From Tetrahymena thermophila SB210 (taxonomy: Eukaryota; Ciliophora; Oligohymenophorea; Hymenostomatida; Tetrahymenidae), in the NCBI RefSeq assembly GCF_000189635.1, contig NW_002476188.1, forward strand, positions 776,098 through 840,097: DNA of 64,000 bases. Reading direction: 5' to 3'. Shown piece after piece: positions 25,033 through 37,991 of this stretch; positions within the stretch are counted from its first letter, which is position 1; each line of letters begins with the position of its first letter. The position numbers and the translations under genes were made by a program. The notes beneath the pieces are model-generated. The model ran no database searches and was not told where the DNA came from. It saw only the letters and a list, made by a program, of their open reading frames with translations.

Positions 25033-26994
25033 ATGTTTTGGAAGGATGAAAACGTTTTTAAAAATAAGCATTCAGTAGGAAACAATCCACTCTTTGGTGG
25101 TAAAGAAAAGCCTGCTTAGTCAGTAATAAATACTTCATTTTCTAGTTTCTCCTTTTACTGTAAAAGGAGTGTTTGATAACATTACGCTCTTTTAATTATG
25201 CCCAATTATTAAAAGCTTCAATCTTTTGGACGTTCCAATCAATGATCGACTTACAAAAGGAGGCGAATATTAAAATAGAAGTGGCTGATTAAAGGAGTTT
25301 GTTTAAACATTCTATTAAATGGCTCTTTAATAAATCTTATGACATTTTTGTTTTTTTATATAAAGGATTGTAGATTTATCCCAAGTAGAAGAGGAACTAA
25401 CACATCTTACAATTAATATTTACTCAAAGAGAATATCAACACATAAAACATCATAAATTAAAACGGTTCATGCATTTCCTAAAACTTTGAAACATCTTCT
25501 CAAACTTCATCAACAACAGCTACTACTCAAAGCAGCTTTTTCCACTTCGGTACCTCAGGATCAGGCAATATTTTCAATCAACAATAAAGCTAACAACAAT
25601 CAGGAGTAATCAATTCTGATGAATAAACTACTAACAGCAATTAGTCTATGATTCATAATGCTAGTTCATCCTCTTCCACTTAAACTTCAGGTATAAATAG
25701 CAGTAATCTGAATATTAGTTACTGCAATAGCAGCGTAAACTCATACCAGAAGCTGATGGAAGACTGCCTCTTTTAGCAGGAAAAGAAAAATCAAAAAAAA
25801 AGAGTGTTAAATTTTAGAAGTGAATCAGACATGCCAATTCCTTTGGACAAGTGCATTAGTAAGACTTTTGAGTAAGCAAATCAACAATTCATGGAAACAA
25901 ATAAAATAATGAGATATATTTCTCCTATGCCAGAAAGAATACTTGATGCACCTTAACTTAGCGATGATTACTACCTTAATTTAATGGATTGGGGAGACAG
26001 TGGTACTGACAATAAAGGCACTTTAGCAATATGTCTTGGAAGCGAAGTTTATTTATGGGATGAATATGAAATCATAAACCTTTTTAAGGCTAATTAAAAT
26101 ATTTAGGCTACTAGTGTCAGCTGGATGAATTTAAAAAAGAAAAATTGCTTGGCCGTTGGCTTCTCTGATAATACAATATAGCTTTGGGATACTGAAAAGT
26201 GCATTCCATACAGAATTCTCAAAGGTCATACCGGTAGAGTATCTTCACTATCCTGGAATAATTACATATTGTCAAGTGGAAGCAGAGACACTTAAATAAT
26301 TAATCACGACATTCGTTAAAAAAATAATATAATAAAGCGCTTTTAAGGCCATGAATAGGAGGTATGTGGATTAAAGTGGTCTCCCGATGGTACTCAGCTA
26401 GCTTCAGGAGGTAACGATAATACACTCAGAATTTGGGATATTAATTATGCTTAAAATAATATCAACAACAATAACACCTCTAGTTCAAGTAGTTAGAGTG
26501 CTTCTCCAAGTTATCAGCGTGCCTGTTTTTATAATCACAAAGCAGCTGTAAAGGCTCTAGCATGGTGTCCTTGGTAAAAAAATCTTTTAGCAAGTGGAGG
26601 GGGAACCTAGGATAAAACAATTAAGTTCTGGAATACTGATAAAATGGAATTAGTCAATTCAATCAACTGTGGTAGTTAGGTATGCTCAATTTTATGGAAT
26701 CCTTAGGACAAAGAACTCATAAGCTCTCATGGGTTCTAAGATAACTAATTGATTGTTTGGAGTTACCCATCGATGCAGAAAATTACTGAGTTACATGGAC
26801 ATACAAATAGAGTGTTACATATGGCGCTTTCTCCAGATGGTTCTACCGTATGCTCAGCCTCTTCCGACGAAACCTTAAGATTTTGGAAGGTCTTCCCTGG
26901 TTCTAGATATGATAGACATGATTATGATGACTCGAATCCGTTCACAAAACACAAAAGAGATGGATTATCTTCATAAAATCTATTCATCAGATGA
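25033..26994 (+). CDS. CDC20: Cdc20-type anaphase-promoting-complex activator (WD40)
   Basis: Recruits substrates to the APC/C ubiquitin ligase in mitosis. An exon from 25033 to about 25100 joins one starting near 25148 ([16 protein letters not shown] ... LTKGGEYQNRSG), then the main exon from about 25365. The C-box reads [10 protein letters not shown] Ser/Thr/Gln/Asn-rich linker follows, then [12 protein letters not shown] and [14 protein letters not shown], which favour Cdc20 over Cdh1. Seven WD repeats follow, e.g. LRIWDIN, IKFWNTD, LIVWSYP and LRFWKVF. An Asn/Ser insertion separates two blades. The protein ends NLFIR, i.e. the Ile-Arg tail that docks on APC3; a standard-code reading would stop early at the in-frame TAA before it. 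The junction between RSG and the C-box exon is unresolved: a TGA follows GGC and no clean GT donor in the right phase is visible. Confidence 0.93.
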
Positions 26995-28751
26995 GAGAAT
27001 TTTTAAAATACTTTTACAATTTCTCATTTCTTCTTTTAATGTAGTTAAACTATTTCCTTTCTTTGAGCTTATCATCACAATAATAAACCAAAATTGTATC
27101 AAATGAGATAATGTTTTTCCATACTATATAAAATCAATTAAACAAAAAATAATATGGGAAATCAACTCAGAGTAAGAATGGTTTTTATTTGAAATAAATA
27201 CCATTTTAAAGAGTCTATGATTATGATTGAATTAAATTTTCAGTCAAAGCTGATAGATTTTCTACATGAAAAAATAAAAATTTTCATTAACCTTAATTAA
27301 AATTATAATTGTGAGTATAGTAAAAAGAAAAGGAATAATAAATAACTCTGCAAGTCATTTAAGTATGAGAAATAAGTAGAAATTAAAGTAATTAATGCTA
27401 AAACTCTTCAAAGCAATAAACAAAAGAGAAATTCAATAATAACAACAAAAGCAGTAATAAATTAAAAAATAATTAATTCAAAAAACAATATAAAAACTAA
27501 TTATTAACTATATTATTATTAATCAAACAAATTATATAAAACATAAATAACTAAATAAATAAATTAATCTATTCTAATTAATTTGGTATTATTTTAATAG
27601 TCTATTAATGGAAAGTCTTTCATAACCATTTTAGTTAATCTTTTTATTTTTAATTAGAATATATATTGAATATAAATCAACATATGTATTCATTCATTCC
27701 TCTCTTATAAATATTTAATTCATCAACTAATAATTCATTTTACATCCAAAATAAAATTTTTCAAATATAAAATTCATTTTTTTAATTACTAAATATATTT
27801 TTTGTAACCTAAAATCTATTAATTAAATTATATAAAATAAATAAACTTTTTTGATCCAAAATTTTTGTTAAATTTATTTTAAAAACATTTTTATTGCTTT
27901 CTATTTTCAAAAGTTTTTTAAATAAATTTGTTATTTTATTGATTTTGAACAATTATCCACCTATAATTAATATTAATTTCTTCATATTAAATATTGTTAA
28001 ATATAAATTTATGAATTGATATTTTCAATTTTTATCTTTTAATCAAATTAACAAAATAAAAAATTAAAATGTATCTTTTTTTCTTATTTTTTTCAAAGTA
28101 GATTCATATTTTATATGATTTAACAATTTATTTTAATAAAAGATTAGAAAGAGTTAGAATTAATTTTGAAATTGATGTAAGAATTTATCAAGATTAGTTA
28201 AATTAGCAAATACGAATATAAAGAATTAATGTAGTGTGTTTTTTGTTTATTTATAGCAAGAGCTAAATTAATATAAATCAGTTAAAATATTATGTTATTA
28301 ATTTGTAGATAATTAATTTTATTAATTTACTCAATTTGAATCAAGCAATGTATGTATGTGTTTTTATATTTAGATATAATATTTTATAAAAATAGTAGTA
28401 TATTGTATTTGATTTGATTGGTTAATCATAATCATATCATCGTCTCCATAATATTTTTAAAGCTAGTCTTAAAATGTTCTTTGTTGAAAACCTTAAATTA
28501 TATTTAAAAAACTGTCAAACATCTAACAAAAAGTAAGCTTCCCTTTTAAATATCACACTAAGCCAAAATTATTAAGATGGATTCTTTATTTATTTGCTTT
28601 TAAGATACCATACTTGCTATATAAGTAACCTTAATCTTGATTTATTCTAAACAAATTTATTAAGTCATTAACCTTGTTTATTATATTACTTTTAGATTAT
28701 ATAACTAAATTCTATTGATTTTTAATTTATTTTATTAGTTAGCTCAACTAA
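26995..28751. other. convergent intergenic region, nothing supported
   Basis: Lies between the 3' ends of CDC20 (+) and the RRM gene (-). It begins with likely 3' untranslated sequence; the rest is AT-rich. A long TGA-free frame from about 27365 is judged chance (see rejected items). Confidence 0.6.
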
Positions 28752-30167
28752 TCAATCGTCAGCTTCAATGACAGTTTTACCATCAACGATTGCTTTCTAT
28801 TAATAAAAAATAAAATTAATAATTTGTTTTAATTTATATTTTATTACGAATCCTGGGAATTCATAATCTATTCCAAGCTTCTTCAAGTTGTCTCTTTTCT
28901 TTTCTTCGTTTTTAAGTAATTTTTCTACTCCCTTTTTAACTTCTTCAGGATCTTTTTCCTACAAGTTAAATAAAAATGTAAAAGTTTAAAAAAATCCAAA
29001 ATAATTATTGAATAATTGCTTGTTGTGAAAATATTTACTGAATTCTTTTATTTAATGAAGATACGTTTCCAGTTAATGAACTTGAATTATTTCTTTCCAT
29101 ATTTAAAGCTGAAGGGGTTCTTTTAGTCTTGTTGCAAGACATGGACTTCTAAAACTTTACCTAAAACCATATGACCATTCATAGCCTTTGCAGCAATAGC
29201 AGCAACTTCTGGTTGTTCAAATTAAATGAAGGCAAAACCTTTAGATCTGGCAGTCTATGTTATATTTAAATAAATATTTTAAATAAAATTATTAAAAATT
29301 TTCTAAATAATTTTGAAACAAATAATTCCAAAATTTAGCTATTATTATTTTTGCTATTGAAGCTAAATTCTACAAAAAAGAACAATAAAAGAAATCGAAG
29401 ATAACATTAATGTTTTTAAGTAGAAAACTGGAATAAAGCTGCTAATTTCTACTTATTAATAGATAATATCTAAATTATTGGAAAGGCAGTGGATAAATAT
29501 TATGATTATTATGTGTTTTTTGTACTTAAAATAAAAAAATAGGAAATTAAACAAATAATTTTATGCTAACCTTTCTACTTCTAGCAACTTTAATATTAAC
29601 GATGGTACCATATTGTTCAAAATAAGTCTTTAATTATTCTTCAAGCAAACCATAAGGCAAGTGACCTACGTAGATTGTGCAATTCTGTTAATAATTTAAA
29701 AAAATGGTTTTATAAACAAATATGAAAAAATATTGTTATTGATCTAAAAATTTAACTGGACTTGATCAATATATATTGATTGTAATGTGTTTAATTACTT
29801 ATGGAGTATCTTTAATAGGAACTCTATTAGCTTTATCTTCTAATCTCTTGACAGCCTTCTTCAAAGCGTTTTAATCGACCTATTTCTTCTTGACGAAAGC
29901 TAATGAATCTTTAACGTTATCTCTTAATTGAACGAGAGGTTCAGTGGAGACGGGCTTCTTTTCATCTTTGCTTTTTTTTTCACCATCTTTCTTAATGACA
30001 GCTTCTTTAGTTAATTTTGCAATCTTCTTGGTAGGACCGATCTTAATTTGAGAATCCTTAACTTATTTTTCATCCTTCTTATGTTTTTTTTGTTACTTCA
30101 TGGTCTTCTTTTCTTTTTTATCCTTATTCTAAACAGCAGGCTTCTTCTTATCTAATTGTTTTCCCAT
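28752..30167 (-). CDS. nucleolar RNA-binding protein, NIFK/Nop15-like
   Basis: Probable ribosome-biogenesis factor acting on 60S precursors in the nucleolus. Exons on the minus strand: 30167-29799, 29684-29571, 29254-29039, 28958-28848 and 28796-28752, giving 284 aa with consistent phases. The first ~105 residues are extremely Lys-rich, typical of nucleolar proteins, followed by LVQLRDNVKDSLAF. A single RRM occupies about 124-205: RNP2 is CTIYVGHLP and RNP1 is SKGFAFIQF, followed by VAAIAAKAMNGHMVLGKVLE. The RNP1-proximal segment KVARSRKTARSKG is the arrangement seen in NIFK/Nop15 rather than in poly(A)-binding or splicing RRMs. The short basic tail ends KTVIEADD. Coding GC is high for this window and codons are regular, consistent with strong expression. 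The exact orthologue was not tested. Confidence 0.88.
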
Positions 30168-31742
30168 TTTTGAATTTGAAAGTAGTTTATTTTGTTTGTG
30201 TCTTTCTTTTTTGATTGATGCTTAAATATTTTTGTTTATTTGTATTAATATATAAGTGTATATGCAGATTTTAACTAAATATATCTTTTATATATTTATG
30301 TATGTATATATAAATAATAATATCAATAAATCAATATGTATATATGAATGTATGAATGTATGTATTCGTTGTTTGGTTTTTTATTATTACTATTATTTAT
30401 TATCCCTTCATTTCTTTCATTATGAAAAAGCTTTAAATTATTTCTTCACTTTTTTTGGCTAAAACACTTTGCAATATATTTAGTCCTATTCATAGCTACA
30501 TATAAATCTCTCCTACTTGCTACATCATCTATACTCCTTTTTTCATTTTATTTATTATTCAATAATATTCAATCTTTATTGTCATTCCTTTATTATAATC
30601 TTATTTAGTTATCTATTTATTTTTCCCATTTAAGTGATTAATTCTCATTCAAAGTTCATTTTTGAAGTAAACTTAGCAAATAAATTATTAATTTATCTAA
30701 GACAGTATGTATGCAAATAAATATTTTAAATTCTAAATATTAATATTTTTTTAGAATTAATTTATTTTAAATAATAATAAAAGTTAAAATATTTTAATAT
30801 TAAATTTATTTTAAAATATTTAAAACTTACATATTTTTAGTTTGAATTAAAATATTTATTATCTATGATTGTAGTTGTTGCTATAAATTGTAATGTTGTT
30901 CATTAATTTTTATTTTTTAAGATCTATTTAATGAATACTAATTTTTTAGTAAGATATATTAATTAATTTATTATTCTTAAATTATTTTATTCCAAACAAA
31001 GCTTACAATTTTTAGTTTTAGAAATTTATAAATTGAGCTTATATAGTAAGATATACATAATACCTCAATTATTTTTGGCTTTAGTAAACATAGGTTATTT
31101 CAGAACTCATTAAATATTGAATATCTGGCTTTTTTTGAAGTAACAATTAAAAGTAACAACGAAATATTTTGATAGTAAGAGTTTGAAAGATATGTTAGTA
31201 CTAAAGCTCTTAAGAACCTTTATCCTAATAATAGCAAAATTAGTTTATATATAAGACAAATACAAAAAATATAAAATGACCTCTAAAATTCCATTTATTT
31301 TATTGAATTTTTTATTTTTAGGTTTAATGAAATTACATAATATGAATAAATATGGTACACTTCTAAATACTTGAATGAGTAAGGCTATTATAAGATAGAG
31401 GAGTTTAGAATGAGAGAACAAATTTTTATTTTAAATAATTTTTTATTACAAGCATCAACAGTGATGCACTTGATAAATAATTTGATGATTGTTCAAAATA
31501 TAATTTGCTTTTTTATTCAAAAAGTATACAGAATAATCCCTGAAGTACATATTCAATCTCTCTTTATTCTTTATAAAATAAGTGACTATTTACGATAGCA
31601 CAATTAATTCTGCTATTATAAAATAAACAAATATTAATTTATTAGAAGAAAAAACTAATTAATTTTTTAAGTAACAGTAAGTAGCAAGCAAGAGAAAAAT
31701 ATATTTAAAGTAACAACAAATAAAAAATAGAGAAAATAACAG
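30168..31742. other. divergent intergenic region
   Basis: Between the RRM gene (-) and the first OSBP gene (+). The left part is low-complexity (tgtatgaatgtatg-like near 30340). From about 31325 a TGA-free frame runs in phase into the OSBP start codon (see findings); otherwise nothing is seen. Confidence 0.5.
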
Positions 31743-34649
31743 ATGGAAGGATATTTAAAAAAATAGATTAATCCCTTTTACTGGAAAGATCGCTACTTTA
31801 TCCTGCATGAAGATTGTTTGATATATTCAGAAACTCAAGGTTCTGAAAAGAAGGGTACCATTCATCTTAAGATAGCAGATATTATCTAAGTTCCAGAAGA
31901 TCCTACAAAAATAATTATAAATTCAGGAACTAAGCAAATAGAAGTTAGAGCTCCAAGTGTAGAGCTTAAAGTTAAGTGGTACAATGCATTAAAGGATGCT
32001 TAAATTAAAGCATAGCGAGAATTTGATGAAATGTCTGTAGAATAACTTAAAGAAGTAACAAAATCTTCTAAGAATCTTGACCCAAAATTCAAGCGTATGC
32101 TAATGGAAACAAACCAAGAAAAAATAGAAAAATTACTCGTAGAAGCTTATGAAGCAGGTGCTAGATTTGATGAAACTCTTTCTTATTTGCTTCCTAAACT
32201 AACAAATAATCCATAAATCTCCTAATAGGTAGATTCCCTTCAAACTGAAGCTCATATAATTAAGGTAAATAATTTTTTTAGATACCAAAAAATTCAATAC
32301 AAAATTATAGGTATAAAACGTATTTATTTTTTTTATTATTCAATCAACGCAGATAGATATAGAATAAAAATTCAAAAAATATTCATGCATTTTACAAATA
32401 ATTTGAAAATACTTTTTCAATTAAAATATAACATAGCATCATTTATCACATCATTTAGTAGATAGCAAAATAAGGTTTTAATCATTCAAAAATAAATCAT
32501 TATTTAAATTTATTACATTTATATCTAACTAAAAAATACTATTATAGATAGAGATTATAAGTAATAAATAAAACTCAAATACATTAAATAAATTAAGATA
32601 AATAAAAATAAATTAATGTATTTTAGCATATTAATTTCATTTCTATTTCAAAATTTAGCAAGTATCCTTCCAAATTTATCTGGTTGATTGATAGTTATTC
32701 TTAAGCAAACTAATTTATATTCTACACTAAACTTTAAATTGTAAAACCTATCTTCATTGAATATGCATTTCTTTAACAGTTAAAAAAAAGAAGCTTTTAG
32801 TATCATAATTATTTATAATAATTTGCAGTTAAGAGTTTAAATTATGAAGATTTATATTAAAAATTGTCTGAAAATAATTTTAAATAATAAATTAGAGTAC
32901 TTTAAAGGAATGTCTCCTTTCAATCGAAAATGAAAGAAAGAGATTATTCAGAGCTTCATAAGTTATAGCAAATGAGTTAGATGGAAACTTTGTAGAGGAT
33001 AGAATTACTCGTAACGGAGGATATAATAGAGATAACACAGAAGAGCATAAATTTTATGATATAGAGGATGAAAATAATACTGAATTCTAAAGTATTATGG
33101 AAGACGATTATTTTTATAAGGAACAACAGTCAGTTATGATATTAGAAAATTTCGCTAATGACAATGTAGTTGCTAAATCAGGATAACCCAATAATAAAAT
33201 TTCACAAAGCTCTCTAGTTTCTTATTTCAGCAAGCACTGTCCAGTTAGATATGTAATTAATTACTTATATTTTGAGTTTAAATCTAAAATTAAATTTCTT
33301 TTTTTTTAAAAAGAGATTATTGACATAGAACCCTTCATACAAAGCTACTGAAATCCCAGACGAACCTGTCAGATATACACTACCTATAGAAAAAGACCCT
33401 AATGAAAAAATAAATGTTTGGTCTATTCTTAAAGACTCTATTGGAAAAGATTTAACTAAATTTGCAGTTCCAGGTAAGTTTCGTTTTTTCTTAAACTTTA
33501 TTTTAATAAAATAAATTTTATTTGATTTTTGTTGGAAGTCTTTTCGCAATTTATTTAAATAAAAGTTTTATTTGGTATATTTGTTAATTTTTTAAATGAA
33601 AAATAGTTTATCTTAATGAACCAATCAGTATGCTTCAAAGATTAGCAGAGTAGATGGAATATTCAGAAACACTAGATCATGCTAATGAAACTGATGACTA
33701 AGGTTTAGCACTTTGTTATTGTATGGGATTTGGTGTAAGTGTTTATGCTGGTACTATAAACAGAACAAAAAAACCCTTTAACCCTCTATTAGGAGAAACT
33801 TTCGAATTTGTTGATGAAAAGAAAGGCTATCGCTTTATTTCAGAGCAGGTTAGCCACCATCCTCCTATTTCGGCTGGATATGCAGAAAGTAAAAACTATA
33901 TTTTCTAGGGAGACTCTAATATAAAAAGTTAGTTCTGGGGAAAATCGTTTGAGGTAAAACCTTTAGGTAATATGCATATAAAACTTAGAAGATTGAACCA
34001 CGATATAGTCTTTAAAAAATGCACAACAGCTGCCAAAAATATTATTATTGGACAGATATATTTAGATCATTTCGGTGAAATGGAATACAAAAATTATACA
34101 ACAGGTGTCAATGGTATTCTGACTTTAAAAGAAAAAGGAATGTTTAGTGACAAAGGCCAATATGAAATAGATGGTTGGGTAAAGAATAAAGATGGAAAAG
34201 TCTTATATACCTTAAAGGGTAAGTGGAATGAGGATTTGAAGTGCACAAATGCCGAAACAAATCAAACCACTGTTGTATGGAAGCGCTATCCTCTACCTGA
34301 AAAGTCAGATAGATACTACCACTACACAACCTATGCCTTCTAGTTAAATCATCTTTACAAAGATTTAATGAAGAAAGTACCCCCTACAGATAGCAGACTG
34401 CGTCCTGATTAACGCGCTCTTGAATATGGATTGCTCTCTATTGCATCAGAAGAAAAATTGCGTCTCGAATAAAAGTAGAGAGCACGCAGAAAAGAAAATG
34501 AATAATCCGGCCAACATCACAAAATAGTTTTCTTTGAAGAAAAAATGGATCCTTTGACAGGTGAAAAAGAATATAAGTATAAGGGTGGCTATTGGGAAGC
34601 TAGAGATAAAGGAGACTGGTCTGGTTTAGGTTTATTGGATATTTACTGA
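31743..34649 (+). CDS. oxysterol-binding protein-related protein, tandem copy 1
   Basis: Sterol/phosphoinositide transfer protein of membrane contact sites. Exons 31743-32264, 32896-33252, 33314-33473 and 33607-34649 give 693 aa. The N-terminal ~95 residues are a PH domain ([20 protein letters not shown] start, ending WYNALKDAQ), followed by a helical linker. Residues about 226-232, KFYDIED after an acidic stretch, look like an FFAT motif for binding ER VAP proteins; this is my inference. The ORD starts near 320 ([17 protein letters not shown]) and contains the family signature [11 protein letters not shown]. It ends with the usual RLRPDQRALE, a basic helix and [20 protein letters not shown]. 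Exons and last-exon length (1043 nt) match copy 2 exactly. A small possible exon near 32660-32690 was not needed. The start is set by homology to copy 2. Confidence 0.95.
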
Positions 34650-35291
34650 TTAATTAATTATGATTTAAGATAAGAAAAAATACTAATTGCAATATTTAAA
34701 TTGATTATTATTCGATTAAGTTCTAATATTAATTTGATTCCTTCATGCAAAAATAAAATTAATTTTCTTTCTTTAACTAATATTTTATGTTATTTTCTTT
34801 GGTTTTAAAACTTTTTATTGTTTATTAATTATTCTTACCCTAAAATATTTACTTTTAATGTAATTTCTCAAATATCCTAATTAATTCTTTCAAATAAAAT
34901 CAAACTCAATTTAATTATTTAAAAAAATTTATTTTAAAATAAACAAATAAATATAATATTAATATATAATTGAAGCTTAACAGGTAGTTAATTATATCAA
35001 AAATTTAATGAAATATATCTATTTCTTACATTTAAGCTATTATTTGTAAGTTTTTGACCTTGATAAAAACAAAAATCATGAATATAAATTTTGAGTTATA
35101 ATAAATTAATCAATTTTTAAAAATAGTCCATATAAAAAATTTAATAAAAGTTATATCAAATCTATAAATAATTGAATTTGATAAGTAATTTATCAAAAGT
35201 ACCAACTTGAATATAATTTTTAGCATAATTGAATTATAATTTATTTATTTCTTTATTTAATTGCCAGTAAAATTGAATAAAAAAAGTAATA
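34650..35291. other. intergenic between the OSBP copies
   Basis: AT-rich, no gene seen. It shows no obvious similarity to the region upstream of copy 1, so the two genes probably have their own promoters. Confidence 0.6.
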
Positions 35292-37991
35292 ATGGAAGGG
35301 TATTTAAAGAAGTGGATCAATCCAATTCTGTAATGGAAGGAAAGATATTTTATATTGCATCAAGATTGTTTGATTTATTCTGAAAAGCAAGGATTAGATA
35401 AGAAAGGAACAATCCATTTGAAGATAGCAGATATCATTTCAGTTCCTGAAAATCCATGTAAGATTGTAATTAACTCTGGGACAAAGCAGATAGAAGTTAT
35501 AGCACCAGATGTTGACTAGAAGGTAAAGTGGTTTAAGGCATTAAAAGATGCATAAATTAGAGCCTAAAGAGAGTTTGATGAGATGTCAATAGATTAACTT
35601 TAAGAAATCACAGCTAACTCTAAAAATCTTGATCCTAAGCTTAAGCGAATGCTATTAGATTCAAATCAAGAAAAAATTGAAAAGTTATTGATAGAATCAT
35701 TTGAAGCAGGCGCTAGATTTGAAGAAATACTTTCAGAATTGCTCCCTAAATTAACAAATAATCCTGGGATAAGTAAGCTCCTTGATTCTCTATAGAATGA
35801 AGCACATAATATCAAGGTAGTTTAATTTTATTGTTAAAAATATTACAGTTCTAGTGGTAGAACAAAGGTGATAACTACTTGCCTGATAAATAAATATTCC
35901 AATTCAAAGCATTTTAGAAAGCTTTTATAGGGCTTCATTTTTTAATTGTTATTATCTTATTCTCAAAATGTTATTTAGATTTTAAAACGTGGGAAAAATG
36001 TAGAAAATTTTAGAGTTAGAATCATAAATTTTAACTCTCAAACTTTTTTGCTTTGTTTTAAAAAATATTAACAGTTTTTATTACTTTCCTTAAATCTAGC
36101 TTTTTATTTGAGAGATAAAGATTTAATACATACTTTGAATAAATTTTGTACAAAATTTATCAAACGTAGATTATTTAATAATATTATTAATTTCACAAAA
36201 ATATAATTAGAGTAATTTAAAGGATTGTCTATTAACAATCGAAACAGAAAGAAAGAGGCTATTTAGAGCTTCTCAAGTTATTGCAAATGAGTTAGAAGGA
36301 AATTTTAATGAAGAAAGATTTAATCGTAACCCTAAATTATACAGAAAGGATACAGAAGAAGAAAAATTCTATGAAATAAATGATGATAATACAGAATTTT
36401 AGAGTATAATAGAAGATGATTACTTCTATAAAGAATAAGAATCTGCTTTAATATTAGCAGAGTTTTCAAATCAATAATAAACAACAAAAGCTACAGACAG
36501 TGGTTAGACATAACTTTTATCATATTTGAATAAATCATGTCAAATAAAATATGTAAATATTAAATATATTAATTATAATTTTTCTTCATACATTTTTATC
36601 AATAAATTAATTAGAGGTTATTAACATAAAATCCTACTTATAAAGCTATAGATATATCCGATTAGCCTACAAGATTAACTTTACCTATATAGCAAGACCC
36701 CAATGAAAAAATTAACATGTGGTCTGTATTTAGAGAGGCAATCGGTAAAGATTTATCCAAGTTTGCAGTACCAGGTAATTTATTTATTTATTTAATTAAT
36801 TATTATTTTATTTTCATAAAATTTTTGTAATTATAATAAAATTTTATAACAAAAAATTAAATTTTGATTGAACCCTGCTGCTCATTTTATTATTAATTTC
36901 AATAAATTAAAATCAAAAATATTTAATTAATTGAATTTTTTTATTTAGTCTATTTTAACGAGCCAATGAGTATGCTTTAAAAGCTTGCAGAACAAATGGA
37001 ATATTCAGATTTATTAGATTCAGCTAATGCAACTGATGATTAAGGACTTGCTTTATGTTATTGTATGGCTTTCGGTATTAGTGATCTTGCAGGTACTATA
37101 AACAGAGTTAAAAAACCTTTCAATCCTTTATTAGGGGAAACCTTTGAGTATATAGACGATAAAAAGGGATACACCTTTATTGCTGAGTAAGTAAGTCATC
37201 ATCCTCCTATCTCAGCATGCTTTGTTGAGAGTAAAAACTATGTTTTCCATGGTGATTCTAACATAAGAAGCTAGTTTTGGGGAAGATCTTTTGAAATAAA
37301 CCCTGTTAGTTATTTGTATATTAAGCTAAATAGATTAAAACATGATATAGTTTTTAAAAAGTGCACTTCATCAGTAAAAAATATAATGGTTGGTTCTATG
37401 TACATAGATCATTTTGGATAAATGGAATTCAAAAATTATACTACAGGTGTTTATGGCTAACTAAATTTGAAAGAGAAAAGTGCCTGGAGCAATTCAGGGT
37501 AATTCGAAGTAGAAGGATGGGTCAAAAATAAAGATGGAAAAAGTTTATATTCGCTAAAAGGAAAATGGAACGAAGACTTAAAATGTACAAACTTAGAGAC
37601 TAATTAAGTAATTACAGTTTGGAAACGTCTTCCTTTACCTACAAACTCTGATAGATATTATCACTATACACAACATTCATTCTAGCTTAATCATCTTACA
37701 AAGGAAATGTTAAAGAAAATACCACCCACTGACAGTAGACTTCGTCCAGATTAAAGAGCATTAGAATTCGGTTTGTTATCTATAGCTGCAGATGAAAAAC
37801 TTCGTCTTGAATAAAAGCAGAGAATCCGTAGAAAAGAAAACGAAGCAGCAGGATAGCACCATTAAACAGTTTTTTTCGAAGAAAAAATTAACAGTTTAAC
37901 AGGTGACAAAGAATATAAATATAAAGGCGGTTATTGGGAAGCTAGAGAGTAAGGGAACTGGTCAAATCTAGGTCTATTAGACATCTATTGA
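35292..37991 (+). CDS. oxysterol-binding protein-related protein, tandem copy 2
   Basis: Paralogue of the preceding gene in the same orientation. Exons 35292-35816, 36211-36552, 36615-36774 and 36949-37991, 689 aa; intron positions and phases are identical to copy 1. The PH domain is at the N-terminus (MEGYLKKWINPILWKERYFI). The signature [11 protein letters not shown] is intact, with its Gln written TAA. The FFAT-like segment is weaker here (KFYEIND). The ORD is otherwise complete and ends NWSNLGLLDIY. Introns differ completely in sequence from copy 1 while the proteins stay close, so the gene duplication is old. Its last ~125 coding bases were copied again downstream (40233-40357) in a much younger event. 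Confidence 0.95.

Noticed and set aside
27365..28130. Long TGA-free plus-strand frame beginning MRNKQKLKQLMLKL
   Set aside because: After a Lys/Gln-rich start it becomes Ile/Phe/Asn-rich with the composition of intergenic DNA and many A/T runs; no intron borders or conserved motifs. Most likely chance downstream of CDC20.
30256..30462. 68-aa plus-strand ORF in low-complexity DNA
   Set aside because: Tyr/Asn/Ile-rich product of tata/tgta repeats upstream of the RRM gene; no coding character.
33265..33549. 94-aa minus-strand ORF
   Set aside because: Antisense to OSBP copy 1 exon 3 and its introns; no independent coding signal.
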